A stretch of 64,000 bases of DNA from Aquimarina sp. Aq78 (lineage in GTDB: Bacteria; Bacteroidota; Bacteroidia; Flavobacteriales; Flavobacteriaceae): positions 248,001-312,000 of the forward strand of contig NZ_OMKA01000003.1 in the NCBI RefSeq assembly GCF_900299525.1. Reading direction: 5' to 3'. A model generated the notes under the pieces. It was not told the DNA's origin, did not search any database, and was given only the letters and a program-made list of their open reading frames with translations. Shown piece after piece: positions 50,466-59,416 of this stretch (its first letter is position 1; every line of letters starts with the position of its first letter). A program made the position numbers and the translations under genes.

Positions 50466-50512
50466 ATGGTAGCTAGAAAAAGAAACTATTTTTATAAAAG
50501 CAGAGGGGATAA
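50466..50512 (+). pseudogene. Decayed copy of cyclophilin gene 3' end (copy C)
   Basis: ATGGTAGC followed by AAGAAACTATTTTTATAAAAG corresponds to the last codons of the cyclophilin gene (G-S-E ... E-N-I-F-I-K-A-E), with a small deletion between. One frame still reads ETIFIKAEGIKK. It lies at the far side of the leader-peptide genes, next to the RDD gene. Confidence 0.6.
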
Positions 50513-50566
50513 AAAAACAGCTAGTGTGTTTTAAGGGTTTTATTTCTGATACCAGCTATTAAAAGA

Positions 50567-51283
50567 TTATAGTTTCTGCGTATAGTAATTGTAATCGGCT
50601 ATTACTCGATCTACAAACTGTAATGGTTTTTCTTGTGGAGTAACATCCATTAAAGCACTTACTTTTTTAGAAAGTTCCAGAATAATATTATGATCTGCAT
50701 CTCGCCTGGCTTCTGTATAAATAGTTTTTATTTTACGAATCTCTGCATCACTAAAAACAGTAACCTGAGGATACATGGCTACATAATCCTCGGGAATATC
50801 GACTAATATGGTCTGATTAAATCGTACACGTTGCCGCTCACTAATCACAGTAGTACCTGCTGCCATATCTCCAAGGCGTTGTCCTTTGCCGTTTAACAAA
50901 ATAGAAACAACCGCAACACCTCCAAATGCCAAAGTAATATCTAATAAACGAAGCAGCCATCGTACCAGATAATTCGAAAAAGCTGGTCTTGCACCATCCA
51001 TACGAGCCACTTTTATTTTCATCGTTGCTTTACCAGGAGTTTTACCATCCCAAAATGTTTCCCATACTATAAAATATAAGAATGGAGGTAAACTTAAAAT
51101 TAACCAAAAAGCCCACTCGTCTCCATAATCAAGACTTAATGCCCCAATCATAAATATAGCTATGATAAAATAAGCTATGATAATCAAAAGATCAATAAGA
51201 TACGCTAGAATACGCTCTCCTATCCCAGCAGCATTTTGCTGTATACTAACATTTTGAGCAGTTTCTATTTGAAAATTATCCAT
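50567..51283 (-). CDS. RDD family membrane protein
   Basis: A 238-residue protein with an RDD domain (about 15-145): two to three membrane helices starting from the conserved Arg/Asp segment GERILAYLIDLLIII and the DGKTPGKATMKIKV motif, with RLGDMAAGT near the end of the domain. A cytoplasmic C-terminal tail (about 150-238) follows. Function of the family is unknown. In Bacteroidota it is regularly divergent from or beside the SpoIIM-like/MoxR operon, as here (36-base gap). Confidence 0.88.
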   Translation of the reverse strand: MDNFQIETAQNVSIQQNAAGIGERILAYLIDLLIIIAYFIIAIFMIGALSLDYGDEWAFWLILSLPPFLYFIVWETFWDGKTPGKATMKIKVARMDGARPAFSNYLVRWLLRLLDITLAFGGVAVVSILLNGKGQRLGDMAAGTTVISERQRVRFNQTILVDIPEDYVAMYPQVTVFSDAEIRKIKTIYTEARRDADHNIILELSKKVSALMDVTPQEKPLQFVDRVIADYNYYTQKL

Positions 51284-51319
51284 TAATTATGTTTCTTTGA
51301 GCCTCTTAATCTTCGATAC

Positions 51320-52282
51320 ATGCGTGAGGCGGCTTTTGTGAGGCAAAATAAAGATAAATGGTTAAAATTTGAAAGTGTTCTGGTTAATAATACTCAAATA
51401 ACTCCAGATGAGCTATCTAATTTATATATAGAGATAACTGATCACCTTAGTTATGCTCAGACATTTTACCCTAATAGTCAAACTCTTAACTACTTAAATG
51501 GCTTAGCATCCAGTGCCCATCAAAAAATCTATAAAACAAAAAAAGAGAAAAAAAACCGATTGTATTCTTTTTGGGTTAAAGAATTCCCTTTAGAGTTCTA
51601 TCAATATCAAAAACACTTACTAATCGCATTCCTGATTTCTGCTTTATTTACAGCTATCGGAGCGTACTCTTCTGCGACAGACGGAGCTTTTGTAAGATCA
51701 ATATTAGGTGATGCATATGTAAATATGACCTTAGAAAATATTGCTAATGCAGATCCCATGGCAGTATATAAACAAATGGGAGAAACCAATATGTTTTTGG
51801 GAATTACTTTAAACAATATAAAAGTAGCTCTTAATTGCTTTATTCTAGGAGTAATGTTCGGGATAGGTACCATATATATGCTCATGCAAAATTTTATAAT
51901 GCTAGGTTCTTTTCAGTATTTCTTCTACGAGAAAGGATTACTTTGGGAAAGTGCTCGCACGATATGGATTCATGGTACTATTGAAATCTCTGTAATTATT
52001 ATTGCAGGATGTGCAGGCCTGGTTGTAGGAAATTCTATTTTATTTCCAAAAACATATACTCGACTTACTTCTTTTATTAGAGGAATTAAAGCAGGGTTAA
52101 AAATTGTGATTAGCACGATTCCATTTTTTATAGTAGCAGGGTTTTTAGAAGGTTTTGTGACCAGACATACAGAAATGCCGGATTGGCTAGCTATTGTAAT
52201 CATATGTGGGTCGCTAGCTCTAATCTTATTTTATTACGTAATTTACCCAAGACAACTTTACAACAGACAAAAAAATGAATAA
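51320..52282 (+). CDS. Stage II sporulation protein M-like (DUF95) membrane protein
   Basis: A 320-residue protein: a cytoplasmic N-terminal part (about 1-90) beginning MREAAFVRQNKDKW, then five to six membrane helices with the SpoIIM/DUF95 pattern (FLGITLNNIKVALNCFILGVMFGIG, TIWIHGTIEISVIIIAGCAGL). In non-spore-formers these proteins are found with MoxR ATPases; the role is unknown. First gene of the operon; it overlaps the next gene by eight bases. Confidence 0.87.
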   Translation: MREAAFVRQNKDKWLKFESVLVNNTQITPDELSNLYIEITDHLSYAQTFYPNSQTLNYLNGLASSAHQKIYKTKKEKKNRLYSFWVKEFPLEFYQYQKHLLIAFLISALFTAIGAYSSATDGAFVRSILGDAYVNMTLENIANADPMAVYKQMGETNMFLGITLNNIKVALNCFILGVMFGIGTIYMLMQNFIMLGSFQYFFYEKGLLWESARTIWIHGTIEISVIIIAGCAGLVVGNSILFPKTYTRLTSFIRGIKAGLKIVISTIPFFIVAGFLEGFVTRHTEMPDWLAIVIICGSLALILFYYVIYPRQLYNRQKNE

Positions 52283-53147
52283 TAATTACATAGAGTTTAA
52301 GAAAAAAAGAGAGTTAGGAGATATCCTAACAGATACTTTTGCTTTTATAAGAGAAAATGGTAAATCATTGATATCTGTTTTATTAAAAACATCAGGTATC
52401 GCTTTTGTATTACTTTTACTTGCTTCTGGGTATTATACTTATTCTTCTGCTAATATTTTTGATCCGGTGAGCATTCGAAATGGAGAGATGCTAAATTCGG
52501 GAGCGCTTATTATTGCTCTTTTTGCAATGCTAGCAACATTACTCGTATTTTATGCATTACTTTTCGGAACCGTTTTACATTATATTAAAAACTATATAAA
52601 TAACAAAGGTAGTGTTGACCAGGGAGTTGTAGTACAGGGAGTAAAAAAAGATTTCGGAAATATTATCGGATTAGGAATACTTTCGGGATTGATTACTTTT
52701 TTTGGTTTCATGCTTTGTGCAATTCCAGGTATCTATTTATATGTCCCTATGAGTTTGGTTTTTTCAATTCTGGTATTTCGTAACACCAGTATTTCTGATG
52801 CTATAAATGATAGTTTCCTACTTGTGAAAAACGAATGGTGGATTACCTTTGCTACACTTTTTGTTATCGCGATAATTATAGGGATTATAAGTATGGTATT
52901 TTCTATTCCGGCAGTAATCTATACATTTACAAAAACATTTACTGCAGCTTCAGAAGGGTCTTTGGCCGATCCATCTACTATGGTTGATTGGGTTTTTATA
53001 GTCTTAAATACGCTATCATCGGCAGTTCAATATATATTATATATTATCACCGCAATTTCTACTGCATTTATATATTATAATTTGAATGAAAGAAAACACG
53101 CTACAGGCGCTTTAGAACAAATTGACTCTTTAGGTAAATCAGAATAA
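52275..53147 (+). CDS. Six-helix membrane protein of the MoxR operon
   Basis: A 290-residue protein with about six membrane helices (SVLLKTSGIAFVLLLLASGY, ALIIALFAMLATLLVFYALL, IGLGILSGLITFFGFMLCAIPG and others). It opens with KKRELGDILTDTFAFIRENG, the usual start of these glycerophosphodiester-phosphodiesterase-membrane-domain-like (DUF7847/YciC-like) proteins. It overlaps the SpoIIM-like gene by eight bases and is one base from the DUF4129 gene, so it is translated as part of that unit. Function unknown. Confidence 0.75.
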   Translation: MNNNYIEFKKKRELGDILTDTFAFIRENGKSLISVLLKTSGIAFVLLLLASGYYTYSSANIFDPVSIRNGEMLNSGALIIALFAMLATLLVFYALLFGTVLHYIKNYINNKGSVDQGVVVQGVKKDFGNIIGLGILSGLITFFGFMLCAIPGIYLYVPMSLVFSILVFRNTSISDAINDSFLLVKNEWWITFATLFVIAIIIGIISMVFSIPAVIYTFTKTFTAASEGSLADPSTMVDWVFIVLNTLSSAVQYILYIITAISTAFIYYNLNERKHATGALEQIDSLGKSE

Positions 53148-53148
53148 A

Positions 53149-53898
53149 TTGAAAATTCTTTACTACGTCTTATTTTTTGTACCACTCTTCTTATCGGCAA
53201 GGGTTCAGGACAGTACTGCTATATCTGCTCCCCAGGAGTTAGTTTATGATCTCGATTCTAAGCAAAAAGCACCACAGTTTGATAACCCGAAAATGGAGGA
53301 GTTTAAAACACAAGATGATTTTGATTATACCGAATATCAGGAACCTGATAACTGGTGGACGCAATTTAAAAATTGGGTGACTCAACTCTGGCATCGGTTT
53401 ATCTCGTGGTTATTCGGCACAGAAGAAGTAACCGGATTCTGGGCTGTAGTTTTTAGATTACTACCCTATCTCTTAGTTATAGGTGTATTATTTCTATTAG
53501 GTTGGTTATTTATGAAAGTAAATCCTGCAGATATGCTTCTCGAAAAGCAACTTGCTCCACAGGTAGAGCTTACAGAAGACGAAGATATTATTCAAAATCA
53601 GGATATCCAACAGCTCATTAATCAGGCCTTAGAGCATAAAAATTATAGATTAGCAATTCGGTATTATTACTTGTTTGTATTAAAAAAATTATCTGATGTA
53701 GAACTCATTCAATGGGAAGCTCAAAAAACAAATACCGATTATATAAAAGAATTAACAGATGATTCGGTACAACATCAATTTAAATCTATCACCAAGTTAT
53801 ATGATTTTATCTGGTATGGAAGCTTTGAGGTTAATGAAAAGTTATATCTGAAAGCTGAAAAAGAGTTTACTTCTATAACCCATCTTATCCAACGTTAA
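53149..53898 (+). CDS. DUF4129 domain-containing protein
   Basis: A 249-residue protein beginning at a TTG codon (one base after the upstream stop; no nearby ATG), with a signal peptide (about 1-17), a periplasmic stretch rich in Trp (NWWTQFKNWVTQLWHRF), a membrane helix (about 100-123) and a cytoplasmic DUF4129 domain (about 150-245; LINQALEHKNYRLAIRYYYLFVLKKL). DUF4129 is typically encoded beside DUF58 and MoxR, as here, and is thought to take part in a membrane complex. Confidence 0.85.
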   Translation: MKILYYVLFFVPLFLSARVQDSTAISAPQELVYDLDSKQKAPQFDNPKMEEFKTQDDFDYTEYQEPDNWWTQFKNWVTQLWHRFISWLFGTEEVTGFWAVVFRLLPYLLVIGVLFLLGWLFMKVNPADMLLEKQLAPQVELTEDEDIIQNQDIQQLINQALEHKNYRLAIRYYYLFVLKKLSDVELIQWEAQKTNTDYIKELTDDSVQHQFKSITKLYDFIWYGSFEVNEKLYLKAEKEFTSITHLIQR

Positions 53899-53902
53899 TG
53901 TG

Positions 53903-55114
53903 ATGACTAAAAGTTCTAAAATATTAATCATCATCATTATAGGAGCCATTGGTTTACTCACCTATATAGAAGCTAGTGAGCCCGAACCTGTAAACTGGTA
54001 TCCAAGTTATGCCAAAACAGATAAAATTCCCTTGGGTTCTTTTGTTTCCTACAATTTAATAAAAGAGTCTTTTGATACTCAAGAGTTACAGGATATAAAC
54101 CAACCACCTTATGAATTTCTCAAGGATAATGATAGTGTATCAGGAACATATTTTTTTATTAATGGATCAATAAGTTTTGATAAAAATGAGCTACATACAA
54201 TATTAAAATGGGTCGAAAGAGGGAATACTTTATTTGTTTCAGCAAAAACTATAGAAAATCGATTATTAGACACTCTTAATATTGAGACAGATAATCTTAT
54301 ATCTATTGATAAAATATCTACTAAACCACTTGTAGAGTTGGTTAATAAAGAGCTTAAAACACAGTCACCTTTTTTATATAATCAAGATATTTACAATCCT
54401 TATTTCAATGAATTAGATACTGTAAATGCTACTATCTTAGGGGTTTCACAGTTATATAATGATACATTAAAGATCAAAGATCCAAAAGTAAACTACATAC
54501 AACAATCTTTTGGCAATGGAAAAATTCTATTACACACCTTTCCCGAAGCTTTTGGGAATTATTTTATGCTAAAAGACAAGAATTATCTATATACTCAAAA
54601 CCTTTTGGCATATATAAATCCCAATCAAAAAATACTATGGGATAATTATTATAAATCGGGAAAGACATTTTATACCTCTCCCCTTTTCTTACTTTTAAAT
54701 AATCGCTATCTCAAATGGGCATACTACTTTGTTCTTATTGGAGTAGTCCTTTTTGTAATTTTTGAAGGAAAACGAAAACAACGTAGTATTCCGATTATAG
54801 AGCCTTTAAAAAATCAGACTTTATCTTTTACAAAGACCATTAGCGGAATGTATTTTGAAAAAGGAAAACATAAAGAAATAGCAACTAAGCAAAACCTGTT
54901 ATTTTTGGATTATGTTCGTAACGTGCTTAGAATTCCTACAAATGAACTAAATGAAAAAACAATAGTCGATATTGCAGCCAGAAGCAACAATAGTATAGAG
55001 GATACCAAAATAATATTTAAATATTTTGATGAACTCAATAAAAAAGTAAAAATTGAAAAAGAAGATTTATTAAAACTTTATCAATTAATCAACATATTCA
55101 AAAGTCGATCTTAA
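53903..55114 (+). CDS. DUF4350 domain-containing membrane protein
   Basis: A 403-residue protein with an N-terminal membrane helix (about 8-24), a periplasmic DUF4350 domain (about 35-250: PLGSFVSYNLIKE, SVSGTYFFINGSISFDKNEL) and a second membrane helix (about 270-290), followed by a cytoplasmic helical tail. DUF4350 resembles a GATase-like domain. It starts at a GTG-ATG pair; ATG 53903 is chosen. It belongs to the conserved operon with MoxR and DUF58. Confidence 0.83.
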   Translation: MTKSSKILIIIIIGAIGLLTYIEASEPEPVNWYPSYAKTDKIPLGSFVSYNLIKESFDTQELQDINQPPYEFLKDNDSVSGTYFFINGSISFDKNELHTILKWVERGNTLFVSAKTIENRLLDTLNIETDNLISIDKISTKPLVELVNKELKTQSPFLYNQDIYNPYFNELDTVNATILGVSQLYNDTLKIKDPKVNYIQQSFGNGKILLHTFPEAFGNYFMLKDKNYLYTQNLLAYINPNQKILWDNYYKSGKTFYTSPLFLLLNNRYLKWAYYFVLIGVVLFVIFEGKRKQRSIPIIEPLKNQTLSFTKTISGMYFEKGKHKEIATKQNLLFLDYVRNVLRIPTNELNEKTIVDIAARSNNSIEDTKIIFKYFDELNKKVKIEKEDLLKLYQLINIFKSRS

Positions 55115-55144
55115 AAAACGATATATCATTTAAACGAAGTATAA

Positions 55145-56185
55145 ATGGAAAACGAAGAAATTAAAAACAATATAAATCCAGAACAATCCCCTGAAACAGA
55201 ATCTCAAGAGCAAAATCTGAGTTTTGAGAACAGGATTGATCTTAGTGAATTACAACAATCTGTAGAAAAACTAAAGGCAGAATTGGCAAAAGTAATCGTT
55301 GGACAGCAGGATTTTATCGAGCTATTAATTGTTTCCTTGTTGTCTAACGGTCATGTTTTAATCGAAGGAGTCCCTGGGATCGCAAAAACGGTGACTGCCA
55401 AATTATTCGCAAAAACGTTAAAGACTGGTTTTAACCGAATCCAATTTACTCCTGATCTTATGCCAAGTGATGTATTAGGAACTTCTGTACTTAATATGAA
55501 AACAAGTGACTTTGAATTTAAAAAAGGGCCTATTTTTTCTAATATGGTTCTCATCGATGAGATTAATCGTGCTCCTGCCAAAACTCAAGCAGCCTTGTTT
55601 GAAGTGATGGAAGAAAAGCAAGTAACTATAGATGGTATTCGATATCCTATGGATCCTCCTTTTATGGTATTGGCAACTCAAAATCCTGTAGAACAAGAAG
55701 GGACTTATGCTTTACCAGAAGCACAACTGGATCGATTTTTATTTAAAATCAAAGTAGATTACCCTACTTTTGAAGACGAAGTAAATATCCTAAAGACCCA
55801 TCATGTTAGAAAAACAACAAAGCCTTTAGAAATGGTTGATCCTGTGATTACTCCGAAACAATTACTAGAATTTAAAGCAAAAACACAAGATGTAATCATT
55901 GAAGAAAAAATTCTGGGGTATATTGCCGAGATTGTAACCAAAACCAGAACACATCCTCATTTATATTTAGGAGGTTCTCCACGTGCATCAATTGCTGTTA
56001 TGAATGCCTCAAAAGCTTTTGCTGCAATTAACGGGAGAGATTTTGTAACACCAGAGGATATAAAAAAATCACTTTTTCCTGTGTTACGCCATCGTTTAAT
56101 CTTATCACCAGAACGTGAAATGGAAGGAATGACAACAGAAAATGTTATTGAAATGATATTGCAATCTGTAGAAATACCCCGTTAG
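55145..56185 (+). CDS. MoxR family AAA+ ATPase
   Basis: A 346-residue ATPase: an acidic N-terminal tail (1-35), Walker A GVPGIAKT (75-82), Walker B MVLIDEINRAP (134-144), sensor-1 LATQNP (about 178-183), and the lid domain with the sensor-2 arginine region (LGGSPRASIA). MoxR proteins act as chaperones that assemble or activate protein complexes, often with von Willebrand/DUF58 partners; the DUF58 gene follows by two bases. The target complex is not known. Confidence 0.93.
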   Translation: MENEEIKNNINPEQSPETESQEQNLSFENRIDLSELQQSVEKLKAELAKVIVGQQDFIELLIVSLLSNGHVLIEGVPGIAKTVTAKLFAKTLKTGFNRIQFTPDLMPSDVLGTSVLNMKTSDFEFKKGPIFSNMVLIDEINRAPAKTQAALFEVMEEKQVTIDGIRYPMDPPFMVLATQNPVEQEGTYALPEAQLDRFLFKIKVDYPTFEDEVNILKTHHVRKTTKPLEMVDPVITPKQLLEFKAKTQDVIIEEKILGYIAEIVTKTRTHPHLYLGGSPRASIAVMNASKAFAAINGRDFVTPEDIKKSLFPVLRHRLILSPEREMEGMTTENVIEMILQSVEIPR

Positions 56186-56187
56186 TT

Positions 56188-57522
56188 TTGATCCAATTTT
56201 TAAAATCACTATATCTAAGTTCCAGAGTGTTTTATATATTCACTCTAATATCAGTATTGTTTTTATTATCATACTGGTTTACTTCAATATACCCTATTGT
56301 CTGGTTATTGGTATGGGGATTAATGATTGTTTTTCTGTTTGATATTGTGGCTTTATATAATACTCAAAATGGAGTTCATGCCAATAGAATTTTGCCCGAT
56401 AAATTTTCGAATAGCGATTTTAATGCTGTTCCGGTAAGAATAAAAAGTAATTACAAGTTCACTACTAATGTAGAGATTATCGATGAGATCCCTGTACAAT
56501 TTCAAAAACGTGATTTCCTCAAAAAAGGAAGTATCTCTCCTAAGTCTATTTTAGATTTTGAATACTCATTACGCCCTGTAAAACGAGGAGAGTATGTCTT
56601 TGGAAACCTATATGTGTACGCCATGACCAGGATAGGTCTTGCAAAACGTCGTTATAGTTTTGATAAAGCTGCAATGGTAAAAGTATATCCTTCTTTTATC
56701 CAAATGAAAAAGTATGATTTTTTGGCTATTGATAATAAGTTAACCCAAATAGGACTTAAAAAAATACGCCGTATTGGGCACACTATGGAGTTTGAGCAAA
56801 TCAAAGAATATGTAACCGGTGATGATGTTCGTACCATTAACTGGAAAGCTTCTGCAAAACATGGTAATTTGATGATCAATCAATTTCAGGATGAGAAATC
56901 TCAACCTATATATTCTATAATCGATGCTAGTCGTGTTATGAAAATGCCATTTAAAGGATTGAGTCTTCTGGATTATGCTGTTAACAGTACGCTGGCTTTT
57001 TCTAATATTGCCTTAAAAAAACATGATAAGGTAGGGATGTTATCTTTTTCTAATACAGTAAATGATTTTTTGCCGTCTAGCGGAAAGAAAACATACATTA
57101 ACAATATTTCTGAAACACTTTATAATGTCAAAACCCAGTTTCTTGATTCTGATTATGGATTATTATATACTCATGTTAAACGACAAATAAACCATAGAAG
57201 TTTACTCCTGTTATATACTAATTTTGAGCACATATCATCTTTAAAAAGACAACTTCCATATTTACAGGCATTAGCAAAAAAACATGTACTGGTAGTCATC
57301 TTCTTTCAGAATACAGAACTTGATCATCTTATCCAACAAAATGCAGAAGACCTACAAACTATTTATGATCAAACTATTGCGCAACAATTTGCATATGATA
57401 AAAAAGTAATGGTAAAAGAGCTACAAAAACATGGGATACAAACTGTGTTAACTACCCCAGAAAATCTTACTGTTAATACCATTAACAAATACTTGGAAAT
57501 TAAAGCCAGGGGGTTATTATAA
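56188..57522 (+). CDS. DUF58 domain-containing protein
   Basis: A 444-residue protein beginning at a TTG codon, two bases after the MoxR stop. Two membrane helices (about 14-30, 35-53) are followed by a beta domain (about 65-170) and the DUF58 core (about 190-290) with the signature DDVRTINWKASAKHGNLMIN. A von Willebrand factor A-like fold covers the C-terminal half (YSIIDASRVM is a degenerate MIDAS strand: D-x-S kept). DUF58 proteins are MoxR partners. Last gene of the operon. Confidence 0.9.
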   Translation: MIQFLKSLYLSSRVFYIFTLISVLFLLSYWFTSIYPIVWLLVWGLMIVFLFDIVALYNTQNGVHANRILPDKFSNSDFNAVPVRIKSNYKFTTNVEIIDEIPVQFQKRDFLKKGSISPKSILDFEYSLRPVKRGEYVFGNLYVYAMTRIGLAKRRYSFDKAAMVKVYPSFIQMKKYDFLAIDNKLTQIGLKKIRRIGHTMEFEQIKEYVTGDDVRTINWKASAKHGNLMINQFQDEKSQPIYSIIDASRVMKMPFKGLSLLDYAVNSTLAFSNIALKKHDKVGMLSFSNTVNDFLPSSGKKTYINNISETLYNVKTQFLDSDYGLLYTHVKRQINHRSLLLLYTNFEHISSLKRQLPYLQALAKKHVLVVIFFQNTELDHLIQQNAEDLQTIYDQTIAQQFAYDKKVMVKELQKHGIQTVLTTPENLTVNTINKYLEIKARGLL

Positions 57523-57995
57523 TGTTTCCAATGGTTTCTTGAATATCATCATATCATTGGATTTAGCATGTAAACCCAAAACTCTAGATAATCAACATAT
57601 TACATACCCTATATTTAAGATTTAGTTTTTGGATACAAATAGGAAAAATATACGAAAAAGAAAGCATCTGTTCTTTTAATGGAAAATAAAAATAATGCAA
57701 ACCAAAGTTCGCTTTATATAAGACTTTACTAAAAGTTACGTAACAATTCATTACACTTAAAAATTTAAAATTGATTATTCTTTTTCATTACATATTTCAC
57801 ACTTGTGTTAATGAGTTTATCCAATAAATTTTCTTCAAAACATCTTACGTGTAGTATATCACAAAATTCTTCGTAGCCAATTTTGAAAACATAAAAAATC
57901 ATAATTTTAACTCAAATAAAAAATGCTCCTGATTTCCCAGAAGCATTTTAGATAATTGAAATTACATAATGTAATTATTTAAACTCAATTAATTC
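57523..57995. other. Non-coding gap with terminator
   Basis: 473 bases between the MoxR operon and the convergent SusD gene. AT-rich, no ORF worth naming. The only structure I can support is the hairpin at 57920-57949. Confidence 0.55.
57920..57949. terminator. Terminator of the SusCD operon
   Basis: AAAATGCT (57920-57927) pairs with AGCATTTT (57942-57949), with an inner CTG/CAG stem after one mismatch. It is 46 bases beyond the SusD stop on the minus strand. Confidence 0.65.
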
Positions 57996-59402
57996 TTACC
58001 ACCACCAGGATGAAGCATTAATATTATCTCCACCCATAGCAGCAGAGGCTTGCTCGTAGTTACTCGCATTTACAGATTGTTCTAAACTTGGGTACCTCAA
58101 TCGTATAGGAACCATATCATTATTAAGATTGCCTGATCCCGCCTTGATAAAAGATGGTTTACCTGTTCTTTTCCAATCAAACCAAGGTTCTACTCCGGTA
58201 TGATAAAGTGCTAACCATTTTTGTTCATATAATCTATCTGTACTATTATCATATGGCACTGCTGTTGTAAGAAAGTCAACAGGTATGGTTACTCCCCATT
58301 GATCAAAAGAGGACTGTACAGCTATATCATAATAACCTTTTGCTGTACCAGCAGAAATCATAGTCTTTTCTTTGGCTTCTGCTAAAATAAAATTCAACTC
58401 ACTATACGTCATAAATATTCCTTGGATTCTCTCTGCTTCTTCAAAGAACTCTACTGCTTTTCTACTAAAATCTGCAGGACGCCCTATTTCTCCCAGTGGT
58501 TGTCCTGGTATTATTCCTAGTGTTCGATCGTCGGTTCCTTCCTTAGGGTTTATCCATAAGTTTAAACGAGGGTCATTATTAGTGTCTAACAATCCTAAAA
58601 AATGAGCTGTTGGTATACGTAAAAAGTATTCATAATCTCTTCCTCCTCCTGCTTGAGATACGTTAGATACATCAGGAACAACTCCGCTATATTTATATAT
58701 AGCATTATCATCATTTGAAGTAAATACAGGATATGTATCTGGATTATTTATAATACTATTCATATCTGAGCTTACATTTTGTACTCCGGATATTCTCATT
58801 AACAAACGTAAACGTAACGAATTTGCAAACTTTTTCCATTTACCTAAATCCCCATTGTATACAATATCTCCTTTAATAGTTTCTGAAACATCAGCAATAG
58901 TATTTGCTTCTTCTAACTTTGAGAATATAGCTGCATAAATATCTTCTTGTTTATCATAAACAGGAGTAGTGATTCCTTCAATTGTTCTATTAGCTTCTGT
59001 CATAGGTGCGTCGCCATATGCATCTGTGATAACACTGTAAATATATGCTTCTAGAATTAAAGCAATAGCTTTATAATTTTCATTATTATTCTCTTCTGCA
59101 ATTACTTTTAAATCACTAATATCCTGCAATATCCTATACATTGGGGACCAGAATCTATCATCTGCCTGCCAACGATATATATCGATATCATTAAATTCAT
59201 AATTCCCTGTATATTGCCCTATAACATCTCCAAAACCGTAAGTTTGATTCACTGTAATATTTGACAAATCAAACAAAACTGTAGGTAGCAATAAGTTTTC
59301 GCTTGCTGTTACTGGATCATTTGGATTGGTATTCAACTCTTCGAACTGATCTGTACAAGCTCCTAGAATAATCAGAGTTAATAAATAAACTATTTTTTTC
59401 AT
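57996..59402 (-). CDS. SusD/RagB family nutrient-binding lipoprotein
   Basis: A 468-residue surface lipoprotein (LGACTDQFEELNTNPNDP, Cys16) of the SusD/RagB type, with TPR-like helices (about 80-200) and the usual GDAPMTEA and LNFILAEAKEKT segments. The C-terminal NNDMVPIRLRYP segment is like the SusD-homolog subgroup 'SusD_2'. It binds substrate as the lid of the SusC barrel encoded just upstream in the operon (14-base gap). No glycosidase or lyase gene lies nearby, so the substrate need not be a polysaccharide. Confidence 0.92.
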   Translation of the reverse strand: MKKIVYLLTLIILGACTDQFEELNTNPNDPVTASENLLLPTVLFDLSNITVNQTYGFGDVIGQYTGNYEFNDIDIYRWQADDRFWSPMYRILQDISDLKVIAEENNNENYKAIALILEAYIYSVITDAYGDAPMTEANRTIEGITTPVYDKQEDIYAAIFSKLEEANTIADVSETIKGDIVYNGDLGKWKKFANSLRLRLLMRISGVQNVSSDMNSIINNPDTYPVFTSNDDNAIYKYSGVVPDVSNVSQAGGGRDYEYFLRIPTAHFLGLLDTNNDPRLNLWINPKEGTDDRTLGIIPGQPLGEIGRPADFSRKAVEFFEEAERIQGIFMTYSELNFILAEAKEKTMISAGTAKGYYDIAVQSSFDQWGVTIPVDFLTTAVPYDNSTDRLYEQKWLALYHTGVEPWFDWKRTGKPSFIKAGSGNLNNDMVPIRLRYPSLEQSVNASNYEQASAAMGGDNINASSWWW

Positions 59403-59416
59403 GATTATGTTACTTT

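Larger units (their letters stand above)
50229..50566. other. Palindrome-rich non-coding region
   Basis: 338 bases without a gene. In order: AAGTCG/CGACTT hairpin (50269-50284); 14-base palindrome ATTTTCGCGAAAAT (50292-50305); ATAACAT/ATGTTAT hairpin (50311-50330); the large palindromic element 50333-50447; and decayed cyclophilin copy C (50466-50512). It is the upstream region of the minus-strand leader-peptide gene, but I see no clear TAnnTTTG box. Confidence 0.6.
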
